A stretch of 7,787 nucleotides of DNA, from the NCBI GenBank assembly GCA_019509685.1, contig JAEKLU010000057.1, positions 1 to 7,787 of the forward strand. The letters run 5' to 3'. The DNA comes from Mesorhizobium sp. (GTDB taxonomy: Bacteria; Pseudomonadota; Alphaproteobacteria; Rhizobiales; Rhizobiaceae). Shown in pieces: positions 1-6,195 of the stretch (position 1 is the first letter of the stretch; the number at the start of each line of letters is the position of its first letter). The position numbers were made by a program, and so were the translations under genes. The notes beneath the pieces were generated by a model. That model saw only the letters and a program-made list of their open reading frames with translations, had not been told where the DNA came from and ran no database searches.

Positions 1-350
1 GCGCGACGATCCTTTATGGTTATCCCGTCTCGGAAGCCGCCCTTGCCCGGCCAAGCGCCGAGGATCCACGCGTCGCCGAGCGTTTCGAGCTCTATTGCTG
101 CGGCGTCGAGCTCGCCAACGCCTTCGGCGAGCTCACCGATCCGGCCGAGCAGCGCCGCCGTTTCGTCGCCGAGATGGACGAGAAGCAGCGCGTCTATGGC
201 GAGCGCTATCCGCTTGACGAGGATTTCCTCGCCGCCTTGGCGGTGATGCCGCAGGCGAGCGGCTCAGCACTCGGTTTCGACCGGCTGGTGATGCTGGCAA
301 CAGGGGCCGCGAGGATCGACGACGTCATCTGGGCACCGGTCGCAGGCTAG
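1..350 (+). CDS. epmA: Elongation factor P--(R)-beta-lysine ligase EpmA, 3' end only
   Basis: This is the C-terminal 115 residues of a class II lysyl-tRNA synthetase-like enzyme; the reading frame begins at base 3 and ends with TAG at 348-350. The family (EpmA/PoxA/GenX) attaches (R)-beta-lysine to a conserved lysine of elongation factor P, which helps ribosomes pass polyproline stretches. The visible part has the family signatures FELYCCGVELANAFGELTDP (synthetase motif 2/3 region) and, near the end, GSALGFDRLVMLATGA, the class II motif 3 with its ATP-binding arginine. The C-terminus lines up with E. coli EpmA as I recall it, so the gene ends naturally. It lacks the N-terminal anticodon-binding domain of true LysS as far as can be judged, but that part lies outside the window. 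A lysS fragment is the main alternative; the short ending and the GVELANAF wording favour EpmA. No epmB (lysine 2,3-aminomutase) follows it here. Confidence 0.88.
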   Translation, partial: ATILYGYPVSEAALARPSAEDPRVAERFELYCCGVELANAFGELTDPAEQRRRFVAEMDEKQRVYGERYPLDEDFLAALAVMPQASGSALGFDRLVMLATGAARIDDVIWAPVAG

Positions 351-431
351 CCTTCTGCTCTTTTGATGCCGCTGCGGCAATGCATTCCGCATGAACCACC
401 GCGATTGCCTTGAGATTGCCGCATCCGCCAT

Positions 432-486
432 TGCACTAGCGTCGGCGGAACAATAGATGGTGCCCGTGGCATCCATGGATAGTGCA
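432..486 (+). other. Inverted repeat / possible structured leader upstream of pmbA
   Basis: The arms TGCACTA (432-438) and TAGTGCA (480-486) are exact reverse complements. Between them lies a second stem: ATGGTGCC (457-464) pairs with GGCA-T-CCAT (468-476) around a CGT loop with one bulged base. The right side also contains the 10-bp palindrome ATCCATGGAT (471-480). The element ends 46 bases before the pmbA start codon, so it could be a structured 5' leader of the operon or an operator. No T-run follows, so it is not a typical terminator for epmA. No known riboswitch class is recognised. In 182 bases of GC-rich DNA, pairing of this size can arise by chance, so confidence is low. Confidence 0.3.
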
Positions 487-532
487 CATGGCCAGGCCCT
501 GACGAATTGCGTGAACAAACAGGAATAACTGC

Positions 533-1876
533 ATGACCGACAAGCTCGACGCAGCGAAATTGACCGATCGCGTCGCGGCTCTCGTCGAGGCTGCCAAGCG
601 CGCCGGCGCCGATGCGGCCGACGCCGTCGCGGTGCGCGGCCGCTCCGCCGGCGTCTCGGTCAGGCTGGGCAAGGTCGAGGCCACCGAATCCTCGGAGAGC
701 GAGGATGTCTCGCTGCGTGTCTTTGTCGGCCGGCGCGTCGCAAGCGTTTCGGCCACCGCCGCGTCCGACCCGCAGGTGCTGGCCGAGCGGGCGGTCGCCA
801 TGGCCAGGGTTTCGCCTGAGGACCCTTTCCAGGGCCTGGCCGATCCGGCGCTGCTGGCCCGCAACCTGCGCGATCTCGACCTTTTCGATGCCACCGAGGT
901 TTCGGCTGACCAGCTGAAGGAAGCGGCCCTTGCCGCGGAAGCGGCGGCATTGGCCGTCAAGGGCGTCACCAATTCGGCCGGCAGCAGCGCCGGCGCGGGT
1001 TTGGGCGGGCTGGTGCTTGCCACCTCGCACGGCTTCGTCGGCCAGTATGTCGCCTCGCGTTTTTCGCGTTCGGCCAGCGTCATTGCCGGCGAAGGCACCG
1101 GCATGGAGCGCGACTATGAATTCTCCTCGCGCCAGCATTTTGCCGATCTCGACGCGCCGCAGGACATCGGCCGCAAGGCCGGCGAGCGCGCCGTACGCCG
1201 CCTCGGCGCGCGCAAGGCGGCGACCGGCCCGGTCGACGTGGTGTTCGACCCGCGCGTCGCGCGCGGCATCGCCGGCCATCTCGCCGGCGCCATCAACGGC
1301 GCCGCGGTCGCCCGCAAGACCAGCTTCCTGCGCGACATGATGGGCAAGCAGGTGGCCTCAGCCGCGATCACCGTCACCGACGAGCCGCTGCGCCGGCGCG
1401 GCCAGGCCTCGCGCCCGTTCGACGGCGAAGGCATCGAGGGCGACAAGCTGCTGATGGTCGAGAAAGGCGTCTTGAGCCACTGGTTCCTGTCGACCTCGGC
1501 CGCGCGTGAGCTTGGGCTTGTCACCAACGGGCGCGGTTCGCGCAGCGGCTCGTCCGTTTCGCCGTCGTCGACCAACCTCGCCATCGAGCCCGGCGAGCGC
1601 TCGCCGGAGGATCTGATCGCCTCGCTGAAACGCGGCTTCTATGTCACCGAAGTCTTCGGCCAGGGCGTCGACATGGTGACCGGCGAATACAGCCGCGGCG
1701 CTTCCGGCTTCTGGATCGAGAACGGCGCGCTCACTTACCCGGTGGCCGAGGTGACGATCGCGTCCAACCTGAAGACGATGTTCCTCAACATGGTGCCGGC
1801 AAGCGATCTCGACCGCAATTTCGGCACCGCGGCGCCGACGCTCCTGATCGAAGGAATGACCCTTGCCGGCGCTTGA
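533..1876 (+). CDS. pmbA: Metalloprotease subunit TldE/PmbA
   Basis: The product has 447 residues, close to the roughly 450 of E. coli PmbA (TldE). In E. coli, TldE pairs with TldD to form a cytoplasmic protease that degrades unfolded peptides and matures ribosomal peptides such as microcin B17. The zinc site HExxxH is carried by TldD; here the equivalent stretch (about residues 240-260, ending GHLAGAINGAAVARKTSF) has no HExxxH, which marks this as the TldE-type subunit. Other family signatures are PFDGEG (295-300), SSTNLA (345-350) and the C-terminal VTGEYSRGASGFWIENG (382-398) followed by YPVAEVTIASNLK (402-414). The start ATG has AGGAA at 521-525, seven bases upstream. It is the first gene of the presumed six-gene unit, and its last 14 bases overlap the next gene. 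The tldD partner is not in the window, as is usual when the two genes are unlinked. Links to DNA gyrase in old names are historical. Confidence 0.94.
   Translation: MTDKLDAAKLTDRVAALVEAAKRAGADAADAVAVRGRSAGVSVRLGKVEATESSESEDVSLRVFVGRRVASVSATAASDPQVLAERAVAMARVSPEDPFQGLADPALLARNLRDLDLFDATEVSADQLKEAALAAEAAALAVKGVTNSAGSSAGAGLGGLVLATSHGFVGQYVASRFSRSASVIAGEGTGMERDYEFSSRQHFADLDAPQDIGRKAGERAVRRLGARKAATGPVDVVFDPRVARGIAGHLAGAINGAAVARKTSFLRDMMGKQVASAAITVTDEPLRRRGQASRPFDGEGIEGDKLLMVEKGVLSHWFLSTSAARELGLVTNGRGSRSGSSVSPSSTNLAIEPGERSPEDLIASLKRGFYVTEVFGQGVDMVTGEYSRGASGFWIENGALTYPVAEVTIASNLKTMFLNMVPASDLDRNFGTAAPTLLIEGMTLAGA
1851..1865 (+). promoter_or_regulatory. Ribosome binding site and TTG start of the cysQ-like gene
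   Basis: AAGGAA at 1851-1856, inside the last codons of pmbA, lies six bases before TTG at 1863-1865. The ATG at 1856 is in the pmbA frame and the ATG at 1876 is in neither gene's frame. The first in-frame ATG of the downstream gene is at residue 31, inside the conserved domain. The TTG is therefore the best-supported start, giving a 14-base overlap and likely translational coupling. Confidence 0.7.
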
Positions 1877-2672
1877 TGCGATCAATCTGGCCGAGGCCCG
1901 CGAGGACCTCGCTCTGCTGCGCGAGGCCGCCCGCGAAGCCGGGGTTATCGCCATGCGCTATTTCGGCAACAACCCGCAGGTGTGGATGAAAGGCGGCACC
2001 TCGCCGGTGAGCGAGGCCGACCATGCGGCGGACGCCTATCTGCGCGAGACCTTGCTCAAGGCGCGACCCGACTACGGCTGGTTGTCGGAAGAGACCGCCG
2101 ACGACCATGCTCGCCTTGCGGCGCGCCGCACCTTCGTCGTCGATCCGATCGACGGCACGCGCGGCTTTCTCGACGGCCTGCATTCGTGGTGCGTCAGCGT
2201 CGCCGTGGTCGAGGACGGCCGTTCGCTGGCCGGCGTGCTCGAATGTCCGGCCAAGCGCGAGACCTATTGGGCGCTTCCCGGTGAAGGCGCGTATCTCAAC
2301 GACGAGCGGATCCACGTGCGGCCGATCGGCGACGCCGTCGACATGGGCGGCCCGAAGCCGCTGGTCGACCTGGTGCCCGAGCCCTGGCAGGGCAGGCTGC
2401 GCCGCACCGCCTACATTCCCTCGCTCGCCTACCGGCTGGCGATGATTGCAGCCGGCAAGCTCGACGCCACCTTCGTCAAGCCGAGCGCGCATGACTGGGA
2501 CATCGCGGCCGCGGACCTGATCCTCACCGAGGCGGGCGGAGCGCTTGTCGACCGCAGCGGCGCGTCGCCGCGCTACGCCGGGGAGATCATCAACCACGGC
2601 GCGTTGGCCGCCGGCAGCGGCGCGCTGATCGGCGTGCTCACCGGCGTCCTTGCCGGACTTGACGAAGGGTGA
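1863..2672 (+). CDS. cysQ: Inositol monophosphatase-family phosphatase, probable 3'(2'),5'-bisphosphate nucleotidase CysQ
   Basis: This 269-residue protein has all metal-site motifs of the lithium-sensitive, Mg-dependent phosphatase superfamily: SPVSEAD (47-53), WLSEET (73-78, metal-binding glutamates), DPIDGTRGF (94-102, aspartates 94 and 97) and HDWDIAAADLILTEAGG (210-226, aspartate 213). CysQ enzymes hydrolyse 3'-phosphoadenosine 5'-phosphate (PAP) to AMP, clearing an inhibitor made by sulfate assimilation and by phosphopantetheinyl transfer to acyl carrier proteins. The SPVxxAD and WLSEE wording fits CysQ better than inositol phosphatase, but substrate cannot be settled from sequence, and inositol- or histidinol-phosphatase remains possible. 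It is slightly longer than E. coli CysQ (246 residues) and has no signal peptide, so it is cytoplasmic. Translation starts at TTG within the end of pmbA. A 73-base gap, the only sizeable one in this gene run, separates it from the DUF4170 gene. Confidence 0.85.
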   Translation: MPALDAINLAEAREDLALLREAAREAGVIAMRYFGNNPQVWMKGGTSPVSEADHAADAYLRETLLKARPDYGWLSEETADDHARLAARRTFVVDPIDGTRGFLDGLHSWCVSVAVVEDGRSLAGVLECPAKRETYWALPGEGAYLNDERIHVRPIGDAVDMGGPKPLVDLVPEPWQGRLRRTAYIPSLAYRLAMIAAGKLDATFVKPSAHDWDIAAADLILTEAGGALVDRSGASPRYAGEIINHGALAAGSGALIGVLTGVLAGLDEG

Positions 2673-2745
2673 GCCAGTCGACGGTTCCAAAACCGGCCGC
2701 TTTGGTCTAGACCTGTCACAATTCAAGAATATGCGAAGGATCGGC

Positions 2746-2991
2746 ATGGCCGTGGAAGACGGAAAGAAACAGCTTTTGCACCTGGTGTTCGGCGGCGAGC
2801 TGAAGACGCTGGGCGAGACCGAATTCCGCGATCTCGACGCGCTCGACATTGTCGGCATTTATCCGGACTATCAGTCGGCGCTCACCGTCTGGAAAGCCAA
2901 GGCTCAAGCTAGCGTCGACAATGCCCATATGCGCTATTTCGTCGTTCACCTGCACCGTTTCCTCGACCCTGAAAAGAAGACCGCCGGTTGA
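2746..2991 (+). CDS. DUF4170 family small protein of unknown function
   Basis: The product is an 81-residue cytoplasmic protein with no signal peptide or membrane segment. It reads as a member of DUF4170, a small alphaproteobacterial family, from KKQLLHLVFGGELK (7-20), DALDIVGIYPDY (31-42) and a conserved C-terminal part, DNAHMRYFVVHLHRFLDP (58-75). The start was chosen at ATG 2746 because GAAGGA at 2735-2740 sits five bases upstream and the family usually begins just before the KQLLHLVFGG block. An in-frame ATG at 2731 and a longer frame from 2650 are less likely. Its stop overlaps the TTG start of the next gene, so it is likely co-translated with the DUF374 acyltransferase. Function is unknown; from its position one can only guess at a role alongside lipid A or Kdo assembly. 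The family assignment is from recalled sequence pattern, not a search. Confidence 0.8.
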   Translation: MAVEDGKKQLLHLVFGGELKTLGETEFRDLDALDIVGIYPDYQSALTVWKAKAQASVDNAHMRYFVVHLHRFLDPEKKTAG

Positions 2992-3773
2992 CATCGATGG
3001 AGCATGACGCGGCGAAAGGGGCGACGACGCGCGCCACCAGAAGCGGCGGTACGCGCACGTGGTGGCGCCGTATCCGTCAGCCGCTGGCGCAGTCGAGCTT
3101 CGTCAAGAATTTCATCGCCGGCCTGCTCGCCTGGTTCGTGCGTTTGGTTCGCATCACCAGCCCGCTGGTCGAAGGCTCGACCTCGGTTGCCGGCGGCGCC
3201 CAGGCACATCTGGAACCGGGCATCATCGCGCTCTGGCACGGCCAGCATCTTCTCACCCCGGCTTTTTACCCCAAGGGCCGGCCGCTGGTGGCCATGGTTT
3301 CACGCAGCGCCGATGCCGAGCTCCAGGCGTTGATGATCGAGAAGTTCGGCATCGAGGCGGTGCGCGGCTCGGGCGGGCGGGAAAATGCCAGGCATCTCGA
3401 CAAAGGCGGCGCCAAAGCCTTGATCGCGCTCAAGAAAGCGCTGGTCGCCGGCAAGAATGTGGCGATGATCGCCGACATTCCGCATGGCACGCCGCGTGAC
3501 GCGGGGCTTGGCATCGTGCTTCTGGCAAGGCTGTCCGGCCGGCCGATCCTGCCCGCAGCCATCACCACCAGCCGCCGCAAGGTGCTGGAAAAGAGCTGGG
3601 ACCAGACCACCATCAATCTGCCCTTCGGGCGCTCCGCGGTCGTCGTCGGCACGCCGGTTTTCGTGCCGGCCGACGCCGATGAGGCCGAGATGGAGCGTAA
3701 GCGCCGCGAGGTCACGGATTCGCTCAATGCCGCGACGGCCGAGGCTCATCGCCTCGTGGACGGCGCCAAATGA
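2988..3773 (+). CDS. DUF374 lysophospholipid acyltransferase-family protein
   Basis: This 261-residue protein reads as DUF374, a branch of the glycerophospholipid/lipid A acyltransferases (the family said to include LpxJ-type late lipid A acyltransferases of epsilonproteobacteria). In order it shows a basic N-terminus, a likely membrane-associated helix (about 38-56), ALWHGQHLLTPAF (81-93, the active-site histidine region), SRSADAE (105-111), VRGSGGR (125-131), GLGIVLLARLSGRPILPAAI (173-192) and SWDQTTINLPFGR (203-215). It would act at the inner face of the cytoplasmic membrane. Two motifs differ from the family pattern I remember: SRSADAE instead of SrxxDGE, and ADIPHGTPR (162-170) instead of DGPRGP. 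The start is uncertain: TTG 2988 overlaps the previous stop and has a purine-rich GAAAAGAAGA (2971-2980) upstream at good spacing, while ATG 2997 is three codons in. Its stop overlaps the waaA start (ATGA). The position next to waaA and lpxK suggests lipid A acylation, but the donor and acceptor are unknown. Confidence 0.83.
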   Translation: MTSMEHDAAKGATTRATRSGGTRTWWRRIRQPLAQSSFVKNFIAGLLAWFVRLVRITSPLVEGSTSVAGGAQAHLEPGIIALWHGQHLLTPAFYPKGRPLVAMVSRSADAELQALMIEKFGIEAVRGSGGRENARHLDKGGAKALIALKKALVAGKNVAMIADIPHGTPRDAGLGIVLLARLSGRPILPAAITTSRRKVLEKSWDQTTINLPFGRSAVVVGTPVFVPADADEAEMERKRREVTDSLNAATAEAHRLVDGAK

Positions 3774-5086
3774 GCGAGCGCTGGGCGCGTGCCGCGCTGA
3801 CGGCCTATCGCTATGCGGGGGCGGCCGCCTACCCGCTGATCGGCCCCTATGTCGCCTGGCGCGCCTCGCGCGGCAAGGAAGACCGCGTTCGCCGCCGCGA
3901 GCGCTATGGCGTTGCCGGCCGGCCGCGCCCGGCAGGCCCACTGATCTGGATCCACGCCGCAAGCGTCGGTGAAACGATCGCCGTCGTGCCGCTGGTCCAG
4001 TCGATCCTCGACTACGGCGTCAACATCGTGCTGACCACGGGCACGGTGACATCGGCCAAGGTTGCCGACGAGCGGCTGGGCGACCGCATCATCCACCAAT
4101 ATGTGCCGCTCGACCTGAAGCCGGCGGTCAGCCGCTTCCTCGACCATTGGCGACCGGAACTGGCGATCATCGCCGAATCGGAAATCTGGCCGGTGACCAT
4201 TCTGGAGCTCGGCGCCCGCAACGTGCCGCAGGTTCTGGTCAACGGCCGGCTGTCCGACCGCTCCTTCACCTCGTGGAAGAAGCGCGCCGGCGTCGCCGAA
4301 GCGCTGTTCGAGAACCTCGCTCATGTCATTGCCCAGTCGGACGTCGACGGCGAGCGGTTCCGCGCGCTTGGCGCGCGTCCGGTCACCGTTTCCGGCAACC
4401 TGAAGGTCGACACCAACCCGCCGCCGGTCGACGAAAGGGCGCTGGCCAGCCTGCAGCGCCAGCTCGCCGGACGCCCGACCTGGGCGGCGATTTCCACCCA
4501 TGACGGCGAGGAGGTGGTCGCGGCGGAAGTTCATGCCAGCCTGCACAAACGCCATCCCGGCTTGCTGACCATCATCGTGCCGCGTCATCCCAACCGCGCC
4601 GATACGCTGGCCGCCGAGATTTCCGGCATGGGGCTGAAGGTCGCGCGGCGCAGCAAGGGTGAGCGCATCACGCCCGACACCGACATCTTCCTTGGCGACA
4701 CGATCGGCGAGATGGGGCTTTATCTGCGCCTGACGGAGATTGCTTTCGTCGGTCGCTCGCTGACCTCGGAAGGCGGCCAGAATCCGCTTGAGCCGGCCAT
4801 GCTCGACACCGCCGTGCTTGCCGGTCGCAACGTCCAGAACTTCCGCGAGGCCTATCAGCGGCTGCTCGACAGCGGCGGCGCCAAGCTGGTGCGCGACCGC
4901 GACATGCTGACCGGCGCCGTCAATTTCCTCTTGAGCAATGAAGTGGCCCGCCACGAGATGATGGCAGCCGGGGTCGCGACGGTCGACGAAATGCGCGGCG
5001 CGCTCGCCCGCACGTTGAAATCGCTTGAGCCTTACATCCAACCGCTGATCGTCAAGTCGCGCCTCAAAGGCGCCAGCGGCAAGTGA
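3770..5086 (+). CDS. waaA: 3-deoxy-D-manno-octulosonic acid (Kdo) transferase WaaA/KdtA
   Basis: The product has 438 residues (E. coli KdtA has 425) and is a GT-B glycosyltransferase of family GT30 that transfers Kdo from CMP-Kdo to lipid IVA at the cytoplasmic face of the inner membrane. A hydrophobic N-terminal anchor (about 9-30) precedes HAASVGE (62-68), whose glutamate 68 corresponds to the catalytic base. Further signatures are YVPLDL (111-116), ESEIWP (136-141), NGRLSDRS (158-165), GNLKVD (209-214), STHDGEE (242-248), PRHPNR (271-276), DTIGEMGLYL (310-319) and FVGRSLTSEGGQNPLEPA (326-343) in the CMP-Kdo-binding half. The last motif has GGQNPLE where E. coli has GGHNPLE. ATG 3770 overlaps the previous stop by four bases (ATGA) and has only a weak ribosome site, so translational coupling is likely. 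Whether it adds one, two or more Kdo residues cannot be read from the sequence; two would be usual for enteric and rhizobial types. Confidence 0.97.
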   Translation: MSERWARAALTAYRYAGAAAYPLIGPYVAWRASRGKEDRVRRRERYGVAGRPRPAGPLIWIHAASVGETIAVVPLVQSILDYGVNIVLTTGTVTSAKVADERLGDRIIHQYVPLDLKPAVSRFLDHWRPELAIIAESEIWPVTILELGARNVPQVLVNGRLSDRSFTSWKKRAGVAEALFENLAHVIAQSDVDGERFRALGARPVTVSGNLKVDTNPPPVDERALASLQRQLAGRPTWAAISTHDGEEVVAAEVHASLHKRHPGLLTIIVPRHPNRADTLAAEISGMGLKVARRSKGERITPDTDIFLGDTIGEMGLYLRLTEIAFVGRSLTSEGGQNPLEPAMLDTAVLAGRNVQNFREAYQRLLDSGGAKLVRDRDMLTGAVNFLLSNEVARHEMMAAGVATVDEMRGALARTLKSLEPYIQPLIVKSRLKGASGK

Positions 5087-5087
5087 G

Positions 5088-6116
5088 ATGACCAGCGAGG
5101 CGCCGCCCTTCTGGTGGGAAAAGCCGGACTGGCGGGTGTTTGCTTTGTCGCCTGTGTCGGCGGTTTACGGCATGGTTGCCGGCCGGCGCATGCGCCGGGC
5201 GCCGCGCGAGAAGGTAGCCGCACCGGTGCTTTGCGTCGGCAATCTCACCGTTGGCGGCAGCGGCAAGACGCCGGTCGCCATTGCGCTCGCCAAACAGGCC
5301 AAGCGTCTGCAGCTCACCCCCGGTTTCCTGTCACGCGGCCATGGCGGCTCGTTCGCCAAGCCGCATGTCGTCGACGCCCATCACGACGCCGCCAAGCATG
5401 TCGGCGACGAGCCGCTGCTCCTGGCCGAACATGCCCCGGTCGCGGTGACGCCCAACCGCGCCGCCGGCGCAAAACTGCTCATCGAGGAGCATGGCTGCGA
5501 TTTCCTGATCATGGATGACGGCTTCCAGTCGGCGCGCATCCACATCGATTATGCGCTGGTCGTGGTCGATGCGCGCTTCGGCGTCGGCAATGGCCGCGTC
5601 ATTCCGGGCGGACCGTTGCGGGCCAAGGTCGTCGACCAGCTGGTGTTCACCAGCGGTTTGCTGAAGATGGGCGAGGGGACCGCGGCCGACGGCGTGGTGC
5701 GCCAGGCGGCGCGCGCCGGCCGGCCGATCTTCCTGGCGCATGTCGAGCCCGCGGACCCGGCGCGCTTTGCCGGCGGTCGTTTCCTTGCCTTCGCCGGCAT
5801 CGGTCACCCGGAGAAATTCTTCGACACGGTGCGCGGCGCGGGCGGCGAGGTGGCGCTGTCGCGTGCCTTTCCGGACCATCATTTCTACGCTCAGGACGAT
5901 CTCGGCGATCTGCTGGCGCTGGCTGAGCGCGAGGGCCTGCGCCTCGTCACCACCGCCAAGGACGCCGCGCGGCTGCGCCATGGCACGACGCCCGCAGGCT
6001 TCCTCGATCGCCTCGACGTGCTCGACATCGAGGCCAAGTTCGAGCTCGACCATGTGCCGGAGCGCATCATCGACGAAACGCTCGACGCCTGGCGCCAGCG
6101 CAAGATGCGCGGCTGA
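5088..6116 (+). CDS. lpxK: Tetraacyldisaccharide 4'-kinase LpxK
   Basis: This 342-residue kinase phosphorylates the 4' position of the lipid A precursor disaccharide to give lipid IVA, the substrate of WaaA encoded just upstream. It shows an N-terminal membrane-associated hydrophobic stretch (about 17-31), the P-loop VGNLTVGGSGKTPVAIAL (50-67, with Lys60 and Thr61 binding ATP), FLSRGHGG (80-87), VGDEPLLLA (105-113, whose aspartate-glutamate pair corresponds to the catalytic residues known from the Aquifex enzyme), DDGFQS (143-148, Walker B-like), PGGPLR (173-178), FAGIGHPEKFF (235-245) and LVTTAKDAARL (286-296). The length is typical and no key motif is missing. ATG 5088 follows the waaA stop after one base, with no strong Shine-Dalgarno sequence, so expression is probably coupled to waaA. 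It is the last gene of the run; a short hairpin lies 28 bases after its stop. Confidence 0.97.
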   Translation: MTSEAPPFWWEKPDWRVFALSPVSAVYGMVAGRRMRRAPREKVAAPVLCVGNLTVGGSGKTPVAIALAKQAKRLQLTPGFLSRGHGGSFAKPHVVDAHHDAAKHVGDEPLLLAEHAPVAVTPNRAAGAKLLIEEHGCDFLIMDDGFQSARIHIDYALVVVDARFGVGNGRVIPGGPLRAKVVDQLVFTSGLLKMGEGTAADGVVRQAARAGRPIFLAHVEPADPARFAGGRFLAFAGIGHPEKFFDTVRGAGGEVALSRAFPDHHFYAQDDLGDLLALAEREGLRLVTTAKDAARLRHGTTPAGFLDRLDVLDIEAKFELDHVPERIIDETLDAWRQRKMRG

Positions 6117-6144
6117 ACCTCAAGCGCGCGAGGCGTTGATATTC

Positions 6145-6159
6145 TCGCCATTTTGGCGA
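6145..6159 (+). terminator. Short hairpin after lpxK
   Basis: TCGCCA (6145-6150) and TGGCGA (6154-6159) form a perfect six-base-pair stem around a TTT loop, in the 76-base gap between lpxK and the exported-protein gene. It is placed where an operon-end terminator would lie, but no T-run follows, so it is not a canonical Rho-independent terminator; it may instead protect the mRNA 3' end, or mean nothing. A weak promoter-like pair, TTGATA (6136-6141) and GATCAT (6158-6163), flanks and overlaps it. Confidence 0.3.
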
Positions 6160-6182
6160 TCATCGGCCGCAGAAACCCGTTT

Positions 6183-6195
6183 GGAGGCCCAGTTG
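6183..6195 (+). promoter_or_regulatory. Consensus Shine-Dalgarno before a TTG start
   Basis: GGAGG at 6183-6187 lies five bases before TTG 6193. It decides the start of the exported-protein gene, because this start gives a signal peptide of normal length and no in-frame ATG or GTG is available close by. The next TTG (6202) would remove the first three residues, including Arg3, and has no ribosome site. Confidence 0.65.

Noticed and set aside
1..350. Lysyl-tRNA synthetase (lysS) fragment
   Set aside because: The C-terminal wording and end position match EpmA better than LysS; the missing upstream part would settle it.
367..379. Hairpin TGCCG-CTG-CGGCA shortly after the epmA stop as a terminator
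   Set aside because: The stem has only five pairs, no T-run follows on either strand, and such stems are common by chance at this GC content.
347..1279. 310-residue open frame on the minus strand opposite pmbA
   Set aside because: Shadow of pmbA, with low-complexity Ala/Arg/Gly composition and no motif.
2659..2730. Internal promoter before the DUF4170 gene (TTGACG at 2659, AAGAAT at 2725)
   Set aside because: No -10 lies at proper spacing from TTGACG, and AAGAAT has only a poor -35 and would leave almost no leader; the 73-base gap may hold a promoter but I cannot point to it.
1785..2858. 357-residue open frame on the minus strand opposite pmbA and cysQ
   Set aside because: Antisense shadow of two recognised genes; no recognisable domain and no coherent ribosome site.
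3746..5041. 431-residue open frame on the minus strand opposite waaA
   Set aside because: It lies wholly opposite a well-supported waaA with all family motifs; its composition (Arg/Gly/His/Asp-rich) is typical of an antisense shadow in high-GC DNA.
5740..6192. N-terminal extension of the exported-protein frame into lpxK
   Set aside because: The upstream part overlaps lpxK out of frame and is shadow-like; a signal peptide and GGAGG support the start at 6193.
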